Shown here piece by piece: positions 44,995 to 52,038 of a stretch of 64,000 nucleotides of DNA. The notes beneath the pieces were generated by a model. That model was not told the DNA's origin, made no database searches, and saw only the letters and a list, made by a program, of their open reading frames with translations. This DNA is from Rhodospirillales bacterium (GTDB taxonomy: Bacteria; Pseudomonadota; Alphaproteobacteria; Rhodospirillales; SHVQ01). The stretch lies in NCBI GenBank assembly GCA_009694195.1, contig SHVQ01000008.1:1-64000 (forward strand). Direction: 5' to 3'. A program made the translations under genes and the position numbers. The number at the start of each line of letters is the position of its first letter. The first letter of the stretch is position 1.

Positions 44995-46419
44995 TTACTT
45001 GCCGTATTTCGCCCAGTAGGCGCCGAACAGCGCCTCCTCGGACGGCTTGTCCTCGGGGATGACGGTCACGAGATGGGTCACGTTGATGAAGTGCCGGTAG
45101 TTGAGATTTTCGCTGATCGAGTTTCCGCCCCAGGTGCCGCACCCCATGCTGAGGGTGAAGTTGAGGCCGTTGTCGAAGCTGCCGCCGTTGCCGAACGCGT
45201 GGGCCTGGTTGACGAGCACGCGGACGACGTCGAGCTCCTCGGCGAGCCGCCTCGCGTTGGCCATGGCCTTCGTATGGATGCCGACGGAGTGTCCGCGGCC
45301 GACGAAATCGAGCACGGCCCGCACCTGGGCGACCGCGGCGTCGAAGTCTTTCGCTTTGTAGAGGGTGAGCACGAGCGCGAGCTTCTCGTCGGAAAACGGA
45401 CGATCGGGCCCGGCGCCTTCGTCCTCGACCATGAAGAACTTGGCGTTCCCCGCGGCCTCGGGGAGCCCGGCCTCGCGGGCGAACACGGGCGCATCCTTGG
45501 CGATGACCCGCCGGTTGAGCTTGCCGCCGACCCAGAGCGTCTGCTCGACCTTTTTCTTCTCCTCCGGCGAGCAGAGATAGCCGCCCGCCGCCTGCAAGGC
45601 CCCGAGCGCCCGGTCGTACACATCCGCAAGGATGGTGACCGAGTTCTCGGACGAGCACGAGGTCGCGTTGTCGAAAATCTTGGACGCGCAAATCTTATCG
45701 GCCGCGTCCTTGACGTCCGCCGTCGAATCGACGATGACGGGCACGTTGCCGGTGCCGACGCCGATCGCGGGCGTGCCGCTCGAATAGGCCCGGCGCACGT
45801 TGTCCTGGGAGCCCGTCACCACCACGAGATCGGCGGCCTCCATCAGCGCCTGGGTGAGCGCCTTGTCCACCGGCTCCGGCAACACTTGCACCAGGTCCTC
45901 GGGGGCGCCGATCCGCCGGAGCTCGCTTTGCATGTGCTCGACCGTGCGGGCGGTCGTCCGGTACCCCGCGGGCGAGGGCGCAACGACAATCGCGTTGCGG
46001 CCCTTGACCGCCATCATCGCCTTGTTGACCGGCGTGGCGGCGGGGTTGGTCGCGGGCACGACGGCGGCGACGACGCCGACCGGCTTCGCGTACTTGACGA
46101 TGCCCCGCGCCCGGTCCTCCTCGATCACGCCGACGGTCTTGACGCGCAACAAGTCGCGCAGCGTGCCGAACGTCTTCCGCTGGTTCTTGACGATCTTGCT
46201 CGCGACGTTCCCGAGACCGGTGTCGGCGGCGGCAAGCTCGGCCAGCTCACGCGCGCGCTCCGGCTTGTAGATCGACCAGGCGAGCGCGGTCACCGCCTCG
46301 TCGACCCGCGCCTGGTCGGCATTCGCGAACGCTGCCATGGCGGCGCGCGCCCGCGCGATCAGTCCGGGGATGGCGGCGGCGGGACCGGTTTCCGGCTCCG
46401 CGCGCGAGATGGCGGTCAT
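44995..46419 (-). CDS. CoA-acylating aldehyde dehydrogenase, sulfoacetaldehyde dehydrogenase (SauS)-like
   Basis: 474 residues, EutE/acylating ALDH class. The catalytic cysteine is in FDNATSCSSENSVTI, the nucleotide part contains YAKPVGVVAAVVPATNPAAT, and the C-terminal half has GTWGGNSISENLNYRHFINV. This class converts an acyl-CoA to its aldehyde or the reverse with NAD(P). The ...CSSENS...GGYL...GGKLNRRVIAKDA region resembles SauS, which acts on sulfoacetyl-CoA; malonyl-, succinyl- or acetyl-CoA reduction are alternatives. It stands directly upstream of a two-subunit CoA ligase, the expected partner for carboxylate to aldehyde conversion. Confidence 0.85.
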   Translation of the reverse strand: MTAISRAEPETGPAAAIPGLIARARAAMAAFANADQARVDEAVTALAWSIYKPERARELAELAAADTGLGNVASKIVKNQRKTFGTLRDLLRVKTVGVIEEDRARGIVKYAKPVGVVAAVVPATNPAATPVNKAMMAVKGRNAIVVAPSPAGYRTTARTVEHMQSELRRIGAPEDLVQVLPEPVDKALTQALMEAADLVVVTGSQDNVRRAYSSGTPAIGVGTGNVPVIVDSTADVKDAADKICASKIFDNATSCSSENSVTILADVYDRALGALQAAGGYLCSPEEKKKVEQTLWVGGKLNRRVIAKDAPVFAREAGLPEAAGNAKFFMVEDEGAGPDRPFSDEKLALVLTLYKAKDFDAAVAQVRAVLDFVGRGHSVGIHTKAMANARRLAEELDVVRVLVNQAHAFGNGGSFDNGLNFTLSMGCGTWGGNSISENLNYRHFINVTHLVTVIPEDKPSEEALFGAYWAKYGK

Positions 46420-46495
46420 CGGTCGGGGCTCTCCATGGTTTTGGCGGCGGTTGCCGCCACTATAACACCGGAGCCTCCGTCGTGGAGATGGCCGG

Positions 46496-47440
46496 TTAGC
46501 GCGGGAGACTGTCGAGGTGCCGTTTGACCGTGCGGTGAAAGTCGATGACCGTCGTCATGGCATTCTCCGGCGGCTCTTTCCGGATGCACGTGTAGGTCCT
46601 CACGCAAAAAACACCCCAGTCCGTCGTTTGGAGAGCCTTGTCGAAGACGCCGGTCAGCGCGCGAATGCGATCTCCAGGCGTTCCCGCCCGCACGACGAGA
46701 GCGCGGAAATTATAGAGGTTGCCGACGTCGATCCCGAGCTCCTGCGACGTGGTCACGGTCGGAAACGCATAGTGGCGTACGTCGTCGAACACGACGAGGG
46801 GCCTAAGTTGGCGCGCCGAGACGTACCGGGTGACGTCGCCCGGCTCCTCATACAGAGCATCGGTCTCGAGATCGACCGTCGATCGATAACGCTCGACCGG
46901 ATTTGGGAACGGGATGTTGACCATCGGATAGCCGAGCGACGCCAGCGACCGGAGGGCAACGTCGTCGTCGGTCCCGAATCCTGAAGTCGCGACCTTGAGG
47001 GCCCGCGGGTTCGCCTTGGCATGCCCGAGCAGGTCCTGGATGGTGGCGAACGGGCTTTGTCTCGGGACGAACAGCATCGAGGGCGAATTCTGCGCCCAGG
47101 CCACGATGGCAAAATCGTCGGGCTTTGCGGCACCGAGACCGGCCGCCCAGGACGCGACCGAGAGCCCCACCAGGGTTGCCACCGTGTAGCCGTCGGGGGG
47201 CCGCCCGGTGAGCTTCCCGAGGCCTTCGTTGCCGGAGGCGCCGGCGACGTTCGAAACACGGATCGGAACACCCAGCAGAGGCTCGGCCAGTCTCGCCAGC
47301 GTCCGCGCCATCAAGTCGGCGCCGCCCCCCGGCCCGAAGGTGACGATCAGATCGATCGGCCGCGCGGGAAACGGCTCCTGGGCTTCGACCGGCCCGGCGG
47401 CGAGCCACCCGGCGAGAATCCCGGCGACGATGCGGAGCAT
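46496..47440 (-). CDS. Tripartite tricarboxylate transporter (TctC/Bug family) substrate-binding protein
   Basis: 314 residues. A signal peptide (MLRIVAGILAGWLAAGPVEA) precedes FPARPIDLIVTFGPGGGADL, the characteristic Bug opening, then VSNVAGASGNEGLGKLTGRP and PDGYTVATL. Bug proteins bind carboxylates in the periplasm. No tctA/tctB permease genes are adjacent, as is common for Bug receptors. It is the first gene of the minus-strand run, 76 bp upstream of the acylating aldehyde dehydrogenase. A cysteine pair near the C-terminus (VFCVRTYTC) is unusual and may form a disulfide. Confidence 0.88.
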   Translation of the reverse strand: MLRIVAGILAGWLAAGPVEAQEPFPARPIDLIVTFGPGGGADLMARTLARLAEPLLGVPIRVSNVAGASGNEGLGKLTGRPPDGYTVATLVGLSVASWAAGLGAAKPDDFAIVAWAQNSPSMLFVPRQSPFATIQDLLGHAKANPRALKVATSGFGTDDDVALRSLASLGYPMVNIPFPNPVERYRSTVDLETDALYEEPGDVTRYVSARQLRPLVVFDDVRHYAFPTVTTSQELGIDVGNLYNFRALVVRAGTPGDRIRALTGVFDKALQTTDWGVFCVRTYTCIRKEPPENAMTTVIDFHRTVKRHLDSLPR

Positions 47441-47541
47441 GCCCCCTCCCGTGCTGCCGGGATCAGCATATGCCGCCGCGCGTTCTCAGGAAATAGACTG
47501 GCCGGGGACCCTGGGTGCAAGCATAAGATGGGCGGGGACCC

Positions 47542-48276
47542 ATGGCAGACACCGCGCCCGTCCAGCCGTTTGCGAGCGAGGCCGATGCCTTTCGTCACGG
47601 CCTCCGGGACGCGCTCGGGCTCCCCGCGCTCGTGCTCCTCGCGAGCATGACCGGGTTCGGTTCGCTCGCGCGCGAAAGCGGCTTCACGGCGCTGATCGCG
47701 GTTCTGTCATCGGCGGCCGTGTGGGCGCTGCCGGGGCAAGTCGTGATGGCCGAGCTCTACGCGGCGGGCGCGCCGCTCCTCGCGATCGCCGTGGCCGTGG
47801 CCGGCGCGAATGCGCGCTTCCTCCCGATGACGGTCGCGTTGATCCCGCAGTTCCAACAGGCCCGCACGAGCTGGCGCTGGCGTTATCTCCTGGCCCAGAT
47901 GATCTCCGTCAACACGTGGGCCTTGGCGATGCGCCGAGGGCCGTCGCTGCCGCCGGAGCAGCGCGCGCCTTACTTCTCGGGCGTCTCGCTCGTGTGCATG
48001 GGGTCGGGCGTGATCGGAACCGCCTGCGGCTTCGTGCTGGCCGGCGCGCTTCCCCGCGTCGTCACCCTCGGCCTCGTGTTCCTCAACCCGGTCTACTTCG
48101 CGCTTCTGTTCGCGGGCGTCCGCCACCGCGCGGGCGTGCTCGCCCTCCTGATCGGCGCCGCGCTCGGGCCCACCATCCACCTCGCGTGGCCGCGCTGGGG
48201 ATTGCCGATGACCGGCCTCCTCGCCGGCACCATCGCCGTCCTCCTCGACCGGGCTTGGGAGAAGCGCCGTGGATGA
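47542..48276 (+). CDS. azlC: AzlC family branched-chain amino acid exporter, large subunit
   Basis: 244 residues, several membrane helices. Typical AzlC start FRHGLRDALGLPALVLLASM, then SAAVWALPGQVVMAELYAAG and AGANARFLPMTVALIPQFQQ. With the small AzlD partner it exports branched-chain amino acids or analogues. It is divergent from the Bug receptor gene with a 101-bp gap. Its 3' end overlaps azlD by 8 bp. Confidence 0.9.
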   Translation: MADTAPVQPFASEADAFRHGLRDALGLPALVLLASMTGFGSLARESGFTALIAVLSSAAVWALPGQVVMAELYAAGAPLLAIAVAVAGANARFLPMTVALIPQFQQARTSWRWRYLLAQMISVNTWALAMRRGPSLPPEQRAPYFSGVSLVCMGSGVIGTACGFVLAGALPRVVTLGLVFLNPVYFALLFAGVRHRAGVLALLIGAALGPTIHLAWPRWGLPMTGLLAGTIAVLLDRAWEKRRG

Positions 48277-48601
48277 GCCGTCGCTCTGGATCGTGCTCGC
48301 GGTCGCGACGGGCGCAACCTATCTCTGGCGCGGGCTCGGCGTCGCGGTCGCGAGCCGCATCAGCCCCGAAGGCGACTTTGCGAGTTGGATGTCCTGCGTC
48401 GCCTACGCGATGCTGGCGGGCCTGATCGCGCGGATGATTCTCTTTCCCGCCGGAGTCCTCGGCGAAACCCTGCTCGAAGACCGCCTGGCCGCGACCGCGG
48501 CCGGCCTCTCCATCTTCTTCATATTCAAGAGAAATCTACTTCTTTCGACGGTTGCGGCGACGGTGCTTTTCATCGCGATCATTGCCGTCCGCGGGGCCTA
48601 G
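48269..48601 (+). CDS. azlD: AzlD family small transport subunit
   Basis: 110 residues with about four membrane segments, the usual AzlD size. GATYLWRGLGVAVASRISPE and SWMSCVAYAMLAGLIARMIL are family-like. Start inside the end of azlC (GTG at 48269) implies coupled translation. An inverted repeat TTGTAC/GTACAA at 48617-48633 lies just downstream in an AT-rich 80-bp gap and could mark the end of both convergent transcripts. Confidence 0.88.
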   Translation: MDEPSLWIVLAVATGATYLWRGLGVAVASRISPEGDFASWMSCVAYAMLAGLIARMILFPAGVLGETLLEDRLAATAAGLSIFFIFKRNLLLSTVAATVLFIAIIAVRGA

Positions 48602-48682
48602 AGGCGCACGCCCGGTTTGTACGTTTTGTACAATTTGTTACCGGATTCAAAAACGATATGTTTTACGTACCACGCCGTACCG

Positions 48683-49747
48683 TCAGGCAGCGCCGAGAAC
48701 GTACACCGCGGCGTCGACCGGATCGCCCTTCTCGAAGCGGAGCACGCAATCCCGGCGCGCCCGCACAGCGAAGCCGGCGCGCGAGGCCTCGGCCGCCACA
48801 TAGGCGGCGCCGTGCCGGTAGTGCCCGGACGGCGCGAGGCCGTACCCCGGCCCCGGACCCCGCTCGACCGTGAACGCGAAATGGCCGGGCGGGCGGAGCA
48901 CGCGGCGGACCGCCGCATAGAGCGGCGCAAGGTCGCCGATATAGATCAGCACGTCGCCCGCAAGGACGAGGTCGTAGCGCGCGCTCATGCGCGCCAGCGT
49001 CTCCGCCACCTCGCCGACCGTGAGCGCGGCGTAGATTGCCTTCTCGCGCGCCTTGGCAATCATGCCCGGCGACAAATCGACGCCGTCGATGCGGCGCGCG
49101 AGCGGGTGGAACGCGGCGCCGCAGAGCCCGGTGCCGCAACCGGCATCCAGGATGTCGAGGTTCTGCGCGCGCTGGCCGAGGACGCCCTGCACCGCGTCGA
49201 GAAGAAACCCGGGGCCCCCGTACTTGAGGCTCTGAACGAGGTCGGCTTCGAATTTTTCCGCATAGACGTCGAAAAGCTCGACGACGAGCTGCCGGGGCGC
49301 CTGCGCCGGCACCTCGGCCGCGCCGAGAGCGCTCAGGTAATAGCGGGCGCCGCGCGCGCCCGGATCGAGATCGACACATTTCTGGTACTCGACGATCGCG
49401 GCCGCGTGATCGCCGCGCTGCTGGAGCGCGTGGGCCAGCGCGAAACGGGCCGCGGCCGACCGAGGCTCCGCGGCCACCTTGCGGCGCGCTTCCGAGACGG
49501 CCTTGTCGAGCTTCTCGTTGAGCTTCGCTCGTTCCAAGGCGCGTCGCAGGGTGCCGGCGCCCGGGGCGCCGCTATCGAGCTCGGCCGTTATTCTGGTGAA
49601 ATCGGGCGCGACCGGCGCGACCTCGCCCGCATGGGCCATGAGCGCCGCGCTCACGCTCGCCGGCCGGCCCGGCCGGGGGCCGGAGAGACCGGACCTGCGG
49701 CCACGCGGGCCGGACGGTGGCTTGTTGCGCGATTTCGCCATGGCCAT
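48683..49747 (-). CDS. SAM-dependent methyltransferase with N-terminal TPR region
   Basis: 354 residues; ATG 49741, two codons later, is an equal start. The N-terminal 40 residues are basic and Gly/Pro-rich. A TPR pair follows around residues 85-140 (AARFALAHALQQRGDHAAAI), then a class I methyltransferase domain from about 180: motif I LDILDAGCGTGLCGAAF, then RRIDGVDLSPGMIAKAREKA and DLVLAGDVLIYIGDLAPLYA. Substrate unknown. The first 25 codons and the upstream junction are duplicated 710 bp away (see the direct repeats), so the 5' end was part of a rearrangement. Confidence 0.87.
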   Translation of the reverse strand: MAMAKSRNKPPSGPRGRRSGLSGPRPGRPASVSAALMAHAGEVAPVAPDFTRITAELDSGAPGAGTLRRALERAKLNEKLDKAVSEARRKVAAEPRSAAARFALAHALQQRGDHAAAIVEYQKCVDLDPGARGARYYLSALGAAEVPAQAPRQLVVELFDVYAEKFEADLVQSLKYGGPGFLLDAVQGVLGQRAQNLDILDAGCGTGLCGAAFHPLARRIDGVDLSPGMIAKAREKAIYAALTVGEVAETLARMSARYDLVLAGDVLIYIGDLAPLYAAVRRVLRPPGHFAFTVERGPGPGYGLAPSGHYRHGAAYVAAEASRAGFAVRARRDCVLRFEKGDPVDAAVYVLGAA

Positions 49748-49790
49748 GCATATTTTACCGGACCGCTTCGGCGTTTAACACCCTGCCCCC
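49678..49790. repeat. Direct repeat copy 1, PNPO-methyltransferase junction
   Basis: About 113 bp nearly identical to 50388-50497 (mismatches and one small indel). It spans the last codons of the PNPO frame, the gap and the first 20 or so codons of the methyltransferase gene. Shared stretches include GTTGCGCGATTTCGCCATGG and CGGCGTTTAACACCCT. This copy is attached to the intact methyltransferase. Confidence 0.85.
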
Positions 49791-49904
49791 CGGCCGCACG
49801 AACGCCGCCCGCCGGGGGCCGTCCGGATTGAGATAGAGCCACTCCAGGCGCTCGACCGCAACCTCGATGACGGTGAACTTGCGGAAGGCGGGACCGCTTT
49901 CCAT
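49755..49904 (-). pseudogene. Detached C-terminal fragment of a pyridoxamine 5'-phosphate oxidase-like gene
   Basis: The minus frame reads SGPAFRKFTVIEVAVERLEW, then LYLNPDGPRRAAFVRPGGR and VLNAEAVR before a stop. This is the usual C-terminus of PNPO-family proteins (F-V-V-I-E-V-x-V-x-R-L-E-W-L-x-L-x-x-x-G-H-R-R-A-x-F). The matching N-terminal part is at 50492-51010, where exactly this segment is missing. The DUF488 gene lies between the two parts. Confidence 0.78.
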
Positions 49905-49916
49905 GCGGCGCACCGG

Positions 49917-50270
49917 CTATCGATGCGCTCCAAGATATTCCGCGAGGACCAGTGCCTGATTGTGCGCCACATCGCGCGCCGAGTAGAGCAATGTGACCGG
50001 CCCGCGTACGCATATGGCGCGTAGCTTTGCAATTGCATCGGGATTGCGGTCGAGCTCTGCCGCGTAGCGAGCGCAGAATTGCTTCCAGCGCTCGGGGCGA
50101 TGATTGAACCATTTCCGCAATTCCGTGCTTGGGGCGACGTCCTTGAACCAAACTACGTCGCCGAGCTTCTCCTTGCTGATCCCGCGCGGCCAAACACGGT
50201 CTACCAGAACGCACAGCCCGTCGTCCGAGGAGCGCCGCTCATAAACTCGCTTGATCTGCGGATTTGCCAT
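49917..50270 (-). CDS. DUF488 family protein
   Basis: 117 residues from ATG 50270; the frame is open to 50330 but the extension is basic and unlike the family. Typical DUF488 points are QIKRVYERRSSDDGLCVLVD, RVWPRGISKEKLG, WFNHRPERWKQFCARYAAEL and VTLLYSARDVAHNQALVLAE. Function is unknown; some members are linked to stress or metal genes. It is bracketed by two copies of the PNPO-methyltransferase junction, and its codon use looks less GC-biased than its neighbours (several A/T third positions), suggesting insertion. Confidence 0.88.
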   Translation of the reverse strand: MANPQIKRVYERRSSDDGLCVLVDRVWPRGISKEKLGDVVWFKDVAPSTELRKWFNHRPERWKQFCARYAAELDRNPDAIAKLRAICVRGPVTLLYSARDVAHNQALVLAEYLGAHR

Positions 50271-50317
50271 GCCTCTTCGTGCATTTTTTACGGTGTCCCG
50301 TTTGCGACGCATCTTCG

Positions 50318-50458
50318 TCATCGCACGCACATGATCGCAAGGCGCTGGTCATACGCCAAGACGGCGCAGTCGGGCCAATCCGGCCGGCGGCCGGAGCCTG
50401 GAGGACCGGACCTGCGGCCACGCGGGGCGGACGGAGGCTTGTTGCGCGATTTCGCCAT
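50318..50458 (-). pseudogene. Duplicated 5' fragment of the methyltransferase gene
   Basis: The minus frame opens MAKSRNKPPSAPRGRRSG, matching MAKSRNKPPSGPRGRRSG of the intact gene, then diverges into unrelated sequence (RPDWPDCAVLAYDQRLAIM) and stops after 46 codons. It marks one edge of the rearrangement around DUF488 and is not expected to be functional. Confidence 0.75.
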
Positions 50459-50497
50459 GGCCGCGCAGATTCTACCGGACCGCCTCGGCGTTTAACA
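50388..50497. repeat. Direct repeat copy 2, PNPO-methyltransferase junction
   Basis: Second copy of the 49678-49790 sequence in the same orientation. On the PNPO side it is joined to the truncated PNPO gene; on the other side it ends in the methyltransferase fragment. The repeat pair with DUF488 inside looks like the outcome of a segmental duplication with insertion. Confidence 0.85.
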
Positions 50498-51010
50498 CCC
50501 TTCCCCCAGGGCAACGGCGAAGTCCTGGAACGCGGGATCGCTTTCCTCCGCGCTCGGCAACCGCCCGATGTACGCGGCCGGAAATCCCCCGGTCGGCACA
50601 GCCGACGGCGTTCCCGGCACGTCTTCGCCCATGTAGGCCCGGCGGACGGGCGGCACGGTCGCGGCCCAGGCGGCGCGGTCGCGCGCGTCGCCGCGGCGCA
50701 CCGTTGCCGTGCCGGTCGCGCGGATTTGCACGTTCTCTTGCGGGTGATGGAAGACGACCTGCACGCGGGGCTCGGCCGTGATCTCCTGGACCTTGGCCGA
50801 GCGCGCGTCGGTGTGGACCTGGAGCGTCCGGCGCTCCGCGTCGACCGCGCGGAGGATGACGGTGCGCACGGCGGGCGCACCGTCCAGGCCCGTCGTCGCC
50901 AGCACGGGCGTGCGCAAGGGCGACTCCCGCTTCGCCTGGCCGTCCTGCATCAACGCCCACGCGTGGGCGGCCTCCAGGTCCGCGTAGTGGTCGGGCTTCG
51001 GCCCGGCCAT
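50492..51010 (-). CDS. Pyridoxamine 5'-phosphate oxidase family protein, C-terminally truncated
   Basis: 172 residues. FMN-binding split-barrel protein: PVLATTGLDGAPAVRTVILR, DARSAKVQEITAEPRVQVVF and RAYMGEDVPGTPS are family features. Normal members run to about 195-200 residues and finish with an R-L-E-W motif and strand; here the frame leaves homology after SDPAFQDFAVAL and stops six codons later. The missing piece survives as a separate fragment at 49755-49904. FMN binding may persist, but the lost C-terminus normally contributes to the active site and dimer. ATG 51010 overlaps the DUF4864 stop (ATGA). Confidence 0.82.
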   Translation of the reverse strand: MAGPKPDHYADLEAAHAWALMQDGQAKRESPLRTPVLATTGLDGAPAVRTVILRAVDAERRTLQVHTDARSAKVQEITAEPRVQVVFHHPQENVQIRATGTATVRRGDARDRAAWAATVPPVRRAYMGEDVPGTPSAVPTGGFPAAYIGRLPSAEESDPAFQDFAVALGEGC

Positions 51011-51435
51011 CAGATCTTCGGCAACGGCACGAGGGCGCAGCCGTCGATCCGCCAGCTTCCGTCCGGCATCCGCATCATCGGATAGAGCGCCATGAAGGCG
51101 TCGCCGTCGGCACCGACGATGGTCGCGCGCTGGATCAGGCGGCCGTCGTCCTCGACCAGCTCGAGAAAGGTGACGCTCTTCGGCCTGTACACCGGCGGGT
51201 AACCGGAGATCACCATCTGCATGAAGATCTCCGGCGAGCGGAATTGGGTCTGGATGTTGGGCGAGGCAAAGGAGAAGGCGAGCTTGCCGTCGTCCTTCTT
51301 GAAGGCGTCGAGCTGCCGCTCGATCACCTGGACAATCTGGGCCCGCTGCTCGGCGCGCGGATCGGCGCGGGCCGGCAGGGGGAACAGGAGTGCGGCGAAC
51401 AGGAGTGCGGCGAGGACGAGAGCAACGGCGCGCAT
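51010..51435 (-). CDS. DUF4864 family exported protein
   Basis: 141 residues. Signal peptide with a hydrophobic core containing a doubled LLFAAL segment; at DNA level this is a 15-bp tandem duplication around 51387-51417. The mature part RAQIVQVIERQLDAFKKDDG, LAFSFASPNIQTQFRSPEIF and DGSWRIDGCALVPLPKI matches DUF4864, a small cystatin-like/NTF2-like fold family of unknown role. Its stop overlaps the PNPO start, so they are one transcript. Confidence 0.88.
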   Translation of the reverse strand: MRAVALVLAALLFAALLFPLPARADPRAEQRAQIVQVIERQLDAFKKDDGKLAFSFASPNIQTQFRSPEIFMQMVISGYPPVYRPKSVTFLELVEDDGRLIQRATIVGADGDAFMALYPMMRMPDGSWRIDGCALVPLPKI

Positions 51436-51447
51436 GAGATGTCTCCC

Positions 51448-51924
51448 TTAGTTGCGGCGCGAACGGGTTCGGCGCGCACGCGCGGGCCGCGCCGGTCTGC
51501 GGGTGGAGGGGACGCGCTTCTTGCGCTTTTTGGGCGCATCGACCTTGGCCGCCCACGCCTCGATCTCGACCAGGTACTCAGGGTGCGGCAGCGCGGTGAC
51601 CGTGATGAGCGTGCTTGCCGGCTTCTCGCCGCCGAGCATGCGGTTGCGCGCCGCCTGGAAACCCGCGCGGTCCTCAGCTCTCGGCATGAAGATGGTGACG
51701 GCGACCAGGTCCTCCGCGCTCATGCCCGCGTGCGCGAGCACGGCGAAGATGTTGAGCCACACGCGCTCGGCCTGGGCCTCGATGCCCTTGGGAATGGTGC
51801 CGTCCGGATTGACCGGGACTTGGCCGGAGAGGCGGAGCCAGCGCGCGTTCGGCGGGATCTCGACCGCGGCGGAGAAATGCGCGCCGGGCGCGGCGATGGT
51901 GGGCACGTTGAAGCGCTTGATCAT
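51448..51924 (-). CDS. RidA/YjgF family protein with basic C-terminal tail
   Basis: 158 residues from ATG 51924. The Rid fold is visible: WLRLSGQVPVNPDGTIPKGI, QAERVWLNIFAVLAHAGMSA, DLVAVTIFMP and the late YLVEIEAWAAK. Archetypal RidA hydrolyses reactive enamine/imine intermediates, but the catalytic Arg context here differs, so a divergent Rid subgroup is likely. The last 27 residues are almost all Arg, Lys, Pro and Ala, an extension absent from typical family members. Confidence 0.87.
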   Translation of the reverse strand: MIKRFNVPTIAAPGAHFSAAVEIPPNARWLRLSGQVPVNPDGTIPKGIEAQAERVWLNIFAVLAHAGMSAEDLVAVTIFMPRAEDRAGFQAARNRMLGGEKPASTLITVTALPHPEYLVEIEAWAAKVDAPKKRKKRVPSTRRPARPARARRTRSRRN

Positions 51925-51941
51925 GATGAAGCTCCCCCGTC

Positions 51942-52027
51942 CGTCATGCCCGCACTTGTTGCGGGCATCCACGACTTGGCTCACAGCATCAAGAGCGTGG
52001 ATCGCCGGGTCAAGCCCGGCGATGACG
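51942..52027. repeat. Intergenic two-hairpin repeat (CGTCAT...ATGACG bounded)
   Basis: Two hairpins, ATGCCCGC/GCGGGCAT and CGCCGGG/CCCGGCG, are separated by a 30-bp linker that begins CCACGACTTGG and ends GAGCGTGG. The element starts CGTCAT and ends ATGACG, so its ends are inverted. The same building block occurs as one hairpin at 35541-35577. It occupies the gap between the RidA and EamA genes. Confidence 0.75.
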
Positions 52028-52038
52028 CAAGAAGGATA

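Noticed and set aside
46420-46495. Separate promoter for the acylating aldehyde dehydrogenase
   Set aside because: A TATAGT-like box and a small GGCGGC/GCCGCC hairpin exist on the minus strand, but no acceptable -35 box; continuation of transcription from the TctC gene is simpler.
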